Source: Rotaria sp. Silwood1 (taxonomy: Eukaryota; Rotifera; Eurotatoria; Philodinida; Philodinidae). From it: DNA of 64,000 bases. A program made the translations under genes and the position numbers. The notes under the pieces are model-generated. The model saw only the letters and a list, made by a program, of their open reading frames with translations, searched no databases and was not told where the DNA came from. The DNA lies in NCBI GenBank assembly GCA_905250075.1, contig CAJNOP010000223.1, positions 216,883 through 280,882 on the forward strand, given 5' to 3'. Shown piece by piece: positions 11,149-21,571 of the stretch; position 1 is the first letter of the stretch, and each line of letters starts with the position of its first letter.

Positions 11149-11587
11149 GCGGACTTCAAGACTTCAAGACTTCAAAAGACTTCAACAGACTTCAACAGAC
11201 TTCACCCGCTGTGACTTCATCTTTTCACAAGACTTCGACAGACTTCTAAAGACTTCTGAAGACTTCATAGGACTTCAAATGACTTCGCAAGACTTCATAA
11301 GACTTCGTATGACTTCATGGGACTTCATGGGACTTCAAAAAACTTTCAAAGACTTCGTTAGACTTCACAGACTTCGTGAGACTTCAGGGACTTCATGAGA
11401 CTTCACGGATTTCATGAGACTTCAGAGACTTTGTAGGACTTCTTGAGACTTTATAAGACTTCATCAGACTTCATAAGACTTCACAAGACTTTATAAAACT
11501 TCACAAGACTTCACAAGACTTCAGAAGACTTCAGAAGACTTCAGAAGACTTCACAAGACTTCAGAAGACTTCATAGGACTTCAAGAG
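11149..11587. repeat. Subterminal AGACTTCA repeats, left block
   Basis: About 40 units of GACTTCA separated by 2-4 variable bases, period about 10 bp. Subterminal short repeats are where hAT transposases bind, so this is probably the left binding region of the surrounding element. Confidence 0.8.
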
Positions 11588-11670
11588 GTAGATTCCATGC
11601 GTATCAAAAAATCTTATAGAAATTACATGAAACCTCTATAACATGCAAAAAAACAAAACTTATCAAATGG

Positions 11671-11771
11671 TAGGGGTGTCATTTACCGTTTACTTTATAA
11701 TAAATATAAATTATTTATCATTTAATTTACGCGTAAATTAAATGGAAAGTAAATATAAATTGACACCCTTA
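11671..11771. mobile_element. Palindromic MITE-like insertion nested in the hAT element
   Basis: The sequence is an almost perfect 100-bp palindrome: TAGGGGTGTCATTTA at the left, TAAATTGACACCCTTA at the right, with a TTTACGCGTAAA centre. The end resembles that of the MITE at 43.93 kb (TAGGGGTGTCATATT). I see no clear target duplication, so the borders are approximate. Confidence 0.5.
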
Positions 11772-12031
11772 TTCATAACAGAGTAACTAGTGTCTTCCGA
11801 GAGCCACGAACAGGAATGATATTGAAAATTGATTGCTCCCAAAAGTCTGTTTTATGGAACTCACGTATATTTTCGAAGAAAATAGTGAGTGCACGTTTTC
11901 AGTTCGAGGTTTGATGGCTCTCTCTCCCCCCCACCCCATTATAGACACTTAGCAACGGAGAAAGAGAACATTACAGACACACCCCCTCCCTCCCCCCCCA
12001 TTACAGCCCTTAGCAACGAGGATTAAATAAT

Positions 12032-12637
12032 GGTGAAAATATTATTTTAGCTGCATTTAATCGTGCAAAAGAACTAGTTAGTAATTTGAATATATTACCT
12101 TTATTAAAGAAATGCAATGCTTGTGAACTTAATGGTTTAAGTAGAAATATATTTGATAGTATTAGATTCAACATTAATTCGGATACTTATTCGGCAACGG
12201 ATGCAGATTCTTCATCAGATTCTGAATCTGATTATGATGATGAAACAATGGAAAGTAATGAATTTAATAGTGATCTAATCAATGTAGATGAAGAAGATAA
12301 AGATGCGGCAACGACACAAAGTGTTGATGAAATTAAAACTGAGAAAATAAATTTTACTGGTATGCGTATATTTGATTCGATCAATCCAGCAATGAAAAAC
12401 TCCTATTTTCAAGTGCAAATAAATAACAAGACTAAATTTATACACAAGCAAACGGCTTGTTGGTTATTAACTGACAAAGCTAGCCGTTTATCGGCTGATA
12501 GATTATCACGAGTGATAGAAACAAAAAAAAAAGGATTAAAATTCTTCATCAGATTGATTTGGATAGATAAAACATTTCTTATAAAAATAAAACACTTCAT
12601 TCAAAAAGATTCAGTTATTAACTATTACGTTTACTAA
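12032..12637 (+). CDS. Unrecognised coding-like exon inside the hAT element
   Basis: An open frame starts after an acceptor-like ACGAG at about 12023 and continues to TAA at 12637; the first ATG-independent part reads NNGENIILAAFNRAKELV. Composition is protein-like: a Leu/Lys helix region, an acidic Ser/Asp/Glu stretch (DSSSDSESDYDDE), then a folded-looking part with HKQTACWLLTDKASRLSADRL. I cannot assign a family. It has no hAT dimerisation motif or zinc finger, so it is either cargo captured from a host gene or an accessory exon of the transposon. A run of A at 12523-12532 ends the convincing part. Confidence 0.4.
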   Translation, partial: GENIILAAFNRAKELVSNLNILPLLKKCNACELNGLSRNIFDSIRFNINSDTYSATDADSSSDSESDYDDETMESNEFNSDLINVDEEDKDAATTQSVDEIKTEKINFTGMRIFDSINPAMKNSYFQVQINNKTKFIHKQTACWLLTDKASRLSADRLSRVIETKKKGLKFFIRLIWIDKTFLIKIKHFIQKDSVINYYVY

Positions 12638-12787
12638 GACCAAACAAGCTTGAATTTTTTCCAGAACATTGAAAAAAAACAATAAATAGTTCACCTTTCT
12701 GCTAAAATAAAATCGTCGAAAACAAGACAATTTCATTGGTTTCTTATGAGTTTTCATGCACTAAATGTATTTCAAAACTTTCAAAAG

Positions 12788-13010
12788 AATTCATGAGACT
12801 TCATTAGATTTCATGAAACTTCAAGAGACTTCAAGAGACTTCAAGTGACTTCAAGAGACTTCATGAGACTTCATGAGACTTCATGAGATTTCAAGAGACT
12901 TCAAAGACTTCAGAGACTTTATGATAATTCATAAGACTTCAAAAGACTTCAAGAGACTTCAGAAGACTTCAAAAGACTTACAAGACTTCATGAGACTTCA
13001 CGGCTGAAGT
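12788..13010. repeat. Subterminal AGACTTCA repeats, right block
   Basis: About 22 units of the same GACTTCA repeat as at 11149-11587 and in the same orientation, so the two blocks are direct, not inverted, with respect to each other. It ends next to the right terminal inverted repeat. Confidence 0.8.
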
Positions 13011-13303
13011 CTCTGCTGGTTCCCCCTTGCAGAATATTCTGTTTTTGTTTTTTTTATTGCTAATGATTCATCGATGTTCTTCATAATAAACAGAACGAAT
13101 CATTTCTAGACATCTACATCCATACTATTCAAGATAATGAACTAAGGGATAAAAAAGCATAATCTCCTTTAAGGACAAAAAATAACTACTATTCTCAAAA
13201 AACTTAAATTTCATAATTAAAAAGAAAAACTACACGTTTATAAATAACGATATATAGGAAAAGAATTCAAAATTAGATTGTTGTTGTTCATCTTGCGTGT
13301 TCA

Positions 13304-16300
13304 TCATGAACGAGTCACTTCGTCGACTACTTTTTGATCTTGTAATTTAATACTACCATTCTGTCTTTCCGTATTAACGACCACGGCTTTAAGACCCATG
13401 CTATTATCGGTATCATCAACAACTTCACTTGGCCACTTCTGACCACACGCTGGCACTGGACTTTGTTTGCATAGCCCATAGTACACGAGTGAAGAAACAA
13501 TAAATCCCAGATAGAAATTTAAATGGTACATGTTCTGTGCTGCAGTTGAGACATTTGCTCCTATTGCACCGGCAAATCCGACTATATTGATAAGAATCCC
13601 TGCGACGTATGCAACAAACGCTCGCCAATTCAAGCCACATGTAAAGTAGTAGACACTTTGTTTTGATCCTGAATACAGTTCTTCAATTTCTAGGTAACCT
13701 TTTCGTACAAAATAATAGTCTGATATCATAACACCGGCAACCGATGAGAGAAAAGTCGAGTATGCCGATAGATAGATTATGAACCTTGAAGAACTGGTGA
13801 GAAGATTCCACGGGCAGATGACTAAGCCGACTACGGCACAGATATAGCCTGATCGTCTGATATTGAGAAACTTTGGTAAAAGTGCCGTTAGATCAGATCC
13901 TGCTGATATAGAATTTGCTGCAATATTAACACCGAGCTGAGCTAGTGCAAATGCTAATGAGATAAAGAAGACACCTGCACGTGTTCCAGCTGACGGCTGG
14001 CTGTCGAGAAATTTGCCTAGAAGATCAAGTGGATTCCAAATAGCTTGGCCGAAGATCACATTTGATGATGAGCTGACAATTACGCCGATGAAACATGTGA
14101 CTGAGAAGCCGATTGGAATAGTGAGTAATTGTGACCAGAAGGCGGCTGATGGACGTGTAGCAAACCGAGTAAAATCTGGATTATTAACAATGACTGTAAC
14201 AAAATTTGAAATACAACTCATAATGCCACCCATCCAAGACCAACCGCGTAGACTACCTGTGAAATAGGCATGGATCCATATCATATGATAGCGAACTATC
14301 GTTTTATATAATATCGTTCGCCGATATTTTATAAGACATGAGAATCGAGAAAATAGTTTCTGAGAATTTGGTAACCTTTATTAGAAATTTCATGACAATA
14401 CCACTGTTCTGACTTTTTGGTTAGATTTTCTGTTCACAAAGAAACGTTTTTCCCGAGCATAGGTAAATGAATTTTGTGAAACTCCTCTAGTAATTTTAGA
14501 GGTTGAATAGAGGAGTGAAAGTTTTAAAAATACAGAATTGATTTTTCATCTATTGCTACAACGTTTTACACTTTTTTCTCAGACTTCGAAAATTTTCGAG
14601 GTTCTGCAACTCGAAGTTCTCTTTCTGATATATTTGGATTTGGGTTGATCAGAATGATCTACCTCATTTCAGCGACGTTTTCTGAAACCGCTAAGGTGAA
14701 AACATCTTTCTGTGATGCCTTGCAAAAGAATGAAAGTTTGGTAACTAGCGAACTTTGTGTGATACAACAGAGTTCATTTTTTGCTATTTTCGTGACATTT
14801 TGGTCTCTGTTTATGAGAGGTTCTTTTATCTTTTCAAGGCAACTCTTACGATGTAAATGAAAGTATACCAACTATTAAGAGAGGATGCGAATTTTCTACA
14901 GAAATTTCTTTACATCACACGAGTCCGATCTCCCGACATCTTCCCGAGGTGTTTGAACCAATAAAATGCATTTAAAGGGAGGAGTTTCACTTTTTAGACC
15001 TCACAATCTCTATGCCGAAAAGTTTTTTTGTGTAAAATTCAATTTTTTACAAAAGTCTCTTGTCTCAAAGTAGAAACGTAAGCCTCATGGTCTAAAGTGG
15101 GAGATTCGCCTGAATTAGCGGTTTCTCCATTTTTCCTTACAGAATAAGTCTTTTGATGACTTGAATGAAAAGGTCTTCTTTTTTAGGAAATCAGGTTTTT
15201 AACATAAAAAGGCTTCTTGGTTAAAATGCTTCGTGCGCAGTTAAAATTAAAAAACCGCCAAAATAATAGTCTTTTTAGTGTTTACCTTACTCACACTTCT
15301 CTACAAATAAGGCCAATGAATTGCTCACAAGGTTCTCCGCTTGAAAAGAATTTTTTGTTTGAGAGCAAGTGTAATTGTGTTTGAGGTATCGCTGAGAAAC
15401 GAGTATAGGAGAAATGACTGACTCAATACATTGAAACGCGTTTAGTTGCTTCAAAAACGCCTGCTGACTTTTTAAAAGGTGCGTAGATATGCAAAAAAAG
15501 TTTAACTGAGCGAGTAGTAGAAACAAACGCCGTCTATCGCCAACTGATAGCAAATCTGAAGGCCTATCGAAATATCTGGCCTATAACCCAACGGAAAACT
15601 CAAATAAATTAGGGCAAAAATAGTCCGAATCAGACTAAGAGGTAGACGAAGTCGGCTTTTTTCCTACAATGTTAAGTATTTTATCTCATAACAGCCAGGC
15701 GCTGAAATATTAGTTGGCAAAGACTCACAAAAAAGCGCGGCTTATGCTGATTTAATATGCTTAAATGCGCATTTTTTTACAAAAAGCGGAAAAATTATGC
15801 AAACTAAGAATAACATGTGCCAAAAAATAGACAAAATCTCAACTGAAACGCGTCTTATGCGTGCAAGAAAACGAAGAAAAACTTCCCTTTGAGGTTTGGA
15901 GATTCCCTTCTTTTCAAGCGAAAGAAATATTATGAAATTGCAAATAAAGTTTACCGAATTTTGAGAATTTGTTCTCGATTTCCATCAGCCGACAAAGTAT
16001 CAGCGAACCGCTATTCCGATATCATATCATGTCCGTATATGCCTACCTGTGAGTGTTCCTGATTGATGAATAATAGGGCCAAGACCATTCGCTTTCACCA
16101 AGGTCAAAATAAAGAATGCCAACGCTGCAATGGGTACCACAATTGATTTAACAGTGAATAGAACTCGTATTTTCTGTACAGAAAACCAGATAGGAATCAG
16201 TGAAAGTATCCAAAAAATAATAAAACCAACGAAGTCTCGTGTATTCGTACCAGATGATATCGGTAGAGTGTTCGGCAGTGTTTCGTACGAAAGACAGATG

Positions 16301-16824
16301 GATCGAAAGATGAGTACAACACACTGCCCACCCACCCACGCTGTAACACCGTACCAGACACACGCCATAAAGCCTCGATTGAGAACAGGCCAGAATGAAC
16401 CAAACAGGCCAAACGATGATCGACTGACAACTGGAAATGAAATATGATATGTTGCACCAATTCGCCCAGATAGACAGATGAAAATGGCCAGAATTGTATA
16501 ACCAATCCAAACACAGATCCATGCTTCCCACCAGGCCAATCCACCAACAACCATACTTGAAATAATCATCCATGTATTAATATTAATTGAATCAGCAAGC
16601 CAAAATGCAACAAAATTCCAGGGTCCCCAGAGCCGTCGTTCACATTCAACTGGTTTCAGATCTTCATTTCTTAAAAATGCTTCACGTCCAGAGAAATCCT
16701 TAGCTAAATGATCTGCATAGAGCCATCTAGGTAACTTCATGACTGTTTGTGTAGAATATGAAATTGCTCTAAATATAGTCAGAGAGAATCTGTGTTTCTT
16801 CATGCATGTCGATATTTTTTTCAA
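13304..16824 (-). CDS. NCS1-family nucleobase:cation symporter (uracil/allantoin permease type)
   Basis: Likely imports uracil, allantoin or a related base with a cation across the plasma membrane. Two exons, 16824-16047 and 14256-13304, joined by GTAGGC...CACAG in phase; 576 residues if the first ATG is used (ATGs at 16803 and 16740 are also possible). About twelve hydrophobic segments are visible. Family features: [17 protein letters not shown] in the first helix, [36 protein letters not shown], and [18 protein letters not shown]. This is closest in style to fungal Fur4/allantoin permeases; animals generally lack them, so horizontal transfer is plausible. The intron of 1,790 bp is unusually long for this window and may contain an old insertion, although I could not define its ends. 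No frame breaks. Confidence 0.85.
14257..16046 (-). other. 1.8-kb intron of the permease gene
   Basis: The intron is GT-AG on the minus strand. Open frames in it are short and overlapping. A small palindromic stretch (TATCATATGATA with AACTATCGTTTTATATAATATCG) lies just inside its 3' end. I found no transposon ends. Confidence 0.5.
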
Positions 16825-17932
16825 AAATAAAAAGCTACTGTGCTGACTTCCTTTCTCTCTGTGTATTCAACAACGAACAAACAAAAAGATTGAACTTTCA
16901 TGCTCACGCAATAGCAAGCGAAACATGCTTCATGCACATATCATCACGCCAAGAGCTACGCCGCAGCATATGTGATGAGATAGAACATAGCACAGAACCA
17001 AACATGAAAGAGAAAGAGAACAACAGAAAGGAGAAGGCACGGCCAGAACCATGATGCCTCCCACACCAAGGAAGATACGCAGCGCGCATCGAAAAGACGG
17101 AGCGAACGAACAGGAAGAACCAGAAAGATAGAACAAAATATGAAGAGCACACATGGTTGAAAATAAAAGAGAAGGGTGACAACCAAAAAAAAAGAATATT
17201 TAATGTATTTTTTTCGTCTCTTTAGATATTATTTATATAGTTGAATCGTATTCCAATCGTACAATTGCATCATCGGTACTAAATTATCCGTATCTCATGT
17301 TCTGAAGTTCCGAGTGACTTGAAAATTCCACAGAATACTCCTCTCTATAGCTTCCTACACTTCTAAAAATTTCAGCAATCTAGTTCATCTTCATCTCGAG
17401 TTATGCTAGTTGAAAACGAAAAAAGAGCAAAAACTGACAGCCTCTATCCGGCGAAGAAAAAAAGTTTTCCAACTATGAAAAGTTTATGTTCGCATTTCGT
17501 TCATTGTAGTTAGATAAAAAAACGCGGAGAATCAAAATTTGACTTTAGTTTTCTTCAAAAAAGCTATCATTAATAAATATATGCAAAATACCGACTTGAC
17601 AGACACTTTGTCACTTTTTGTCCCCTCATCTCAAAATATGATTTTCTCATGACAAAAATATGTTGTCCAACTTGGAACAGTTTTAAAATAAAGATAACCG
17701 ATAGGAAAAACTTTTTTGAAATTAAATTCTAGACCGCATCAAAATCTTGAATGAGTATGGAGGGACGAGTTTTGAAAAAGTTACATATATACTCACTTTG
17801 TCTCGTCATATTTTGAATTTTGTGATGAACTTGAGGAGAGAAGTGCTTGTGAGATAGTGATACTCGCTTTATTTGGCATCTTCACACAACAAGTGGTTCC
17901 ATTTCCACACAAAACATACGCTTATATACATA
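16825..17932. other. Upstream region of the permease gene
   Basis: A less AT-rich purine-rich stretch at 16.85-17.2 kb gives open frames in several reading frames on both strands at once, a sign of composition and not of coding. It probably holds the promoter of the permease. Nothing else recognised. Confidence 0.35.
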
Positions 17933-19740
17933 GGGGTATCCAAAAGTAGTGACAACGACAGTTTAGTACCACATATTAAGCTTGGTAAAAGTTTCTTTTT
18001 ACATAAGATGATAGAGAAAAAAATGCTCTTTCTGTCTATGCTATTTGATCATACTTCAGTTGACATCATAACAACAAAGTCCTAATAAGACTAGTTTTCC
18101 TAATATGTGTAACGGTTATAGAAATTCATATTGTCTTCAATATGCATTCTTTTCTTGATCTTTTCTTTGTTTTTCTTCTTTTCTTTATTCTTTTCTCTCG
18201 CCTCTTCTGAGACTTTATCATTTATCATATGTATACAAAAACACATGCCTCTTTTTGTGCACGTGCCGTTTACTAGTCTATTCTATAGAAAGTGAAAAAA
18301 GCAAAAGTTACATCGAATCTTAACACTCTTATTTTGGTTTTCAATGGAGAAAGAAAATTTTCGTTCTGCATTAAAGTGCGTACTGCACTTAATATTGAAG
18401 CAAGAACTATTCACGACGAGCTAAGTACTGTTTTTGGTGATGAAGCTCCTTCTTATCGGACAGTTGCAAGATGGGCTCAATGGTTTCGTCCAGGTCGAGA
18501 AGAAATTGAAGATGAAGAACGATCCAGAAGACCTGTAACTGAGAGTACTCTTGAAAATATTGAAGAAATTCGTAGTATTGTTAGTGATGATCCTCATGTT
18601 ACAATAGCAGAATTACAAGAGCATACTGGACTAAGTTATGGCACCCTTCATGCAATATTATTTGATCATCTGGAACTTGGAAAAATTACTGCTCGTTACA
18701 TACCGAAACAGCTAATGGATTATCAACGGAGTGAACGAGTTCAAATATGCAAAGAAAATCTGTCAAGATTTGAAGAAGGAAGATGGCGTTTATGTGACGT
18801 GGTAACAGGTGATGAATCGTGGTTTTTCCATCAGTAAACTGGTCGAAAAGCTTCCAATGCTGCTTGAGTGGCAAAAGAAGATCCTCCACCCACAATAGTG
18901 CGACGAAATAAGTTTGCTCCGAAGACTTTATTTTGCATTTTCTTTAAATCAACTGGTCCTCTTCTAATCCATCGTGTCGAACGTGGACAAACTATCGATC
19001 ACCAATATTACATCAAAAACTGTTTGCAACCGGTTATCCAAGAAATCAAGAAACAAAGACCTCTCTCAGATACTCATGCCATCAAACTTCATCATGATAA
19101 TGGAGAAGCACATGTTCATAAAGATGTCCTCGATTATCTTGGTTCAGAAGGAGTTACTATAGTACCACAACCACCCAATTCTCCAAATCTGTCTCCCTGT
19201 AATTTTTGGTTATTCGTCTTAATCAAACGAAATCTAAATGATCAAACTAATTCCGAATCGTTACATCACGCTATAACCAAGTTCATGTATTCTTTGGATA
19301 AAGAAGAGTATAGAAAAACGTTTGATAAATGGATTCAAAGAATGCAATTGTGTGTAGATAATCAAGGCAATTACTTTGAACATTTAATGAAATAAAGACT
19401 TCTTGAAATTGTTTATGTATTTTCAATTTTCGGATATGCTAATATGAATAAACGATAAAGTCTCAGAAGAGGCCAGAGAAAAGAATAAAGGAAAGAAGAA
19501 AAACAAAGAAAAGATCAAGAAAAGAATGCATATTGAAGACAATATGAACTTCTATAACCGTTACACATGTTAGGAAAACTAGTCTTATTAAAACTTTGTT
19601 GTTATGGTGTTGACTGAAGTATGATCAAATAGCATAGAAAGAAAGAGCATTTTTTTCTCTATCATCCAATGTAAAAAGAAACATTTACCAAGCTTAATAT
19701 GTGGTACTAAACTGTCGTTGTCACTACTTTTGGATACCCC
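17933..19740 (+). mobile_element. Mariner element with about 300-bp terminal inverted repeats
   Basis: The ends are GGGGTATCCAAAAGTAGTG and its inverse, each flanked by TA (17931-17932 and 19741-19742). The inverted repeats continue inward to about 18230 and 19443, near 298 bp each and about 95% identical, much longer than the roughly 30 bp of usual mariners. They enclose a single transposase frame broken by two stops. The still similar arms suggest the insertion is fairly young. Confidence 0.9.
18292..19395 (+). pseudogene. Mariner transposase, two in-frame stops and altered catalytic triad
   Basis: The protein has the paired helix-turn-helix of mariner transposases (TYRTVARWAQWF-like SYRTVARWAQWF; HVTIAELQEHTGLSYGTL) and then the DD34D catalytic domain: DESWFFHQ for the first Asp and HHDNGEAH for the second. 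The third, normally in SPDLAPCDF, reads SPNLSPCNF, so the catalytic Asp is Asn. Stops at 18835-18837 and about 18865-18867 interrupt the same frame without a shift. The start at 18292 is a non-ATG-limited frame border. The enzyme cannot be active from this copy. Confidence 0.9.
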
Positions 19741-20284
19741 TATGTATTCAATAGAAATTACGCATGCAATAATACCGTTCTGTTCGATCTCTTCCTCTTA
19801 TACGATTATGTGCAACTTAGAAACGGAATGCTGGAATTTTTTATTGACTTAGCAGCAATATGAGCAAATTTTTGATCAAAAGATGAGTCTTCTTAGAAAG
19901 TTTACCTGCAATCGATACGAATTACGCGAGAACTTATCAGACTTAAAAACAAATACCAGCATGAGATGACACAATATTAATTATTATAACACTTATGAGA
20001 TCTGAATTATCTATCTCTCAAGAAATGGGAGACCCTTATTGTGTAATCATAGGTTTTGTTTCATATTTCTGTTTCAATAATTAAAATATATCTCGCTTCG
20101 TATCTGAACTCTGCATTAGCTGCCATGATGAAGTCGTCCGTCAGAACTATATGGGTATAGGTCTAATAGAAACCTCTTTTAAACTTCTTCAAAACTCGAC
20201 ATGTCCAAAATCAACATATGATGTTAAACGAAGCTTTCGTATCCGTAACCAGATCCACGAAATGCTGAGGAGGAGGCTATTATG

Positions 20285-20950
20285 ACTTAGGTTTTTTTGG
20301 GTCAAGAAAAGTGAGCTCCAAATTTGAAGTTTACAAAGGATGGGGGATGGTTTGTCCACAAATCGGCCCTCTTTGAAAATCAGCTGGATAATTTATCTTG
20401 AAATGACAGTTGTGTCTGTGTGATCTCCACTATTCTACGTAGTACCAGAGCCATTTTTTCAGCATAAGTAGCACTCGTTACGAGCTACAAAATGATAAAA
20501 AAAATATCTCTAAAAAATGACTGTGCTCGATGATTTTCTCAGAATTCTTTAGAAAGTAACGAGCACAGTCAATTTTGAGAGATATTTTTTTATCATTTTG
20601 TAGCTCGTAACGAGTGCTACTTATGCTGAAAAAAATGGCTCTGGTACTACGTAGAATAGTGGAGATCACACAGACACAACTGTCATCTCCTGATAGATTA
20701 TCCAGCTGATTTTTAAATAGGGCCGATTTGTGGACAAACTGTCTCCCGTCCTTTCTAGTTTTTCAACAAATTGCAACTTGTAACTCCGTGTTATTTTTCT
20801 TGAGTATCGCCGATCGACTCAGCAGAATCAAGAATATCTATTTGAGCAATCAGAAACAGGGAGTTAAAGGTTCTGAGTTAGAATTTTCGGTGAAAACTAG
20901 ACATTCATAAACTCTAAATTTGAAGCTCACTTTGTTCGACTATTTTTTTG
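20285..20950. repeat. Foldback element, arms about 220 bp, insertion in one arm
   Basis: The left arm (about 20285-20530) and right arm (about 20545-20950) are inverted copies: GCTCGTTACGAGCTAC-type core, TACGTAGAATAGTGGAGATC, and GTTTGTCCACAAATCGG all recur inverted. The right arm has an extra stretch of about 150 bp at 20755-20905. Open frames on both strands are products of the palindrome. No target duplication was found. Confidence 0.75.
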
Positions 20951-20999
20951 AAATTTATTTCTTCTGCAGGATTTATTAGGATTTATTAACTGTATCAGT

Positions 21000-21105
21000 A
21001 TTTCAGTGCACCCACACTGTGGATATGCATGTATGCACTGAGCTATGTCAATATTCCAGTCCACCCACACTGCAGGTATGTACGCATGTACTAAGGAATG
21101 GTGTG
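21000..21105. repeat. Two tandem copies of a 60-bp unit
   Basis: The pieces CAGT-CACCCACACTG and ATGTATGCACTGAG or ATGTACTAAGGAAT recur twice. It is flanked by inverted pieces (GGATTTATTAGGATTTATTAA at the left, GATCCCAATAAATTC at the right), so it may lie inside a further small foldback element. Confidence 0.4.
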
Positions 21106-21571
21106 AGATTTATTTTAAAATGCATAGGGATTTATAAAAGATCCCAATAAATTCTAAAAAAGTAAGTTCCAGTAGCTGCTGGCTGAGGATAGATGAGTGT
21201 GTGAATGCGAAACTTCGTATAAATAACGTACCACTTTATCGATTTAATAATATGCAACCGAAAAAGAATTGGTAATCAGTTGTTGGTTTCTACAAAGCTA
21301 TAATAGCTACTCTGAAAGTTGTCAGACAACTTGGTAATTTCGTTTTGTAATTTTTAAAGACCTTCTGTGCCAGTAAGCTAATTAAATCTTAGGTGCAACG
21401 TGGAAAACGTTGACCGCAATAGAAGCCCATATCGAAACCTACAATTGTCAAAACAAATTGAAAGCCCAGAGGGCTTCTATTCTGTGGAGAGGTTTAGAAA
21501 AAACACGCGTTCGTCGCATACCAAAAAGCCGACTTTTTTGCAGCGTCGAAACTTAATCGTTCAGGATTTTG

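Larger units (their letters stand above)
11136..13029. mobile_element. hAT-type DNA transposon, 1,894 bp, exact 8-bp target duplication
   Basis: The ends are CAAGGGGGAAACAGC and, inverted, CAAGGGGGAACCAGC. The octamer CAGAATAT stands immediately outside both ends (11128-11135 and 13030-13037), an 8-bp duplication that marks the hAT superfamily, as does the CA-AGGG start. Inside each end lies a block of GACTTCA repeats; the middle holds a coding-like exon and a nested palindrome. No hAT transposase is visible, so the element is non-autonomous. Confidence 0.85.

Noticed and set aside
11149-13010. Regularly spaced GACTTCA repeats as a CRISPR array
   Set aside because: The repeats are only 7-8 bp with 2-4 bp between them, in a eukaryotic genome, and lie symmetrically inside transposon ends.
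16806-17190. Five overlapping open frames on both strands as genes
   Set aside because: They result from a purine-rich, less AT-rich stretch; no frame has protein-like order.
20478-20910. Open frames inside the 20.3-20.95 kb palindrome
   Set aside because: Mirror frames in inverted arms; no protein similarity.
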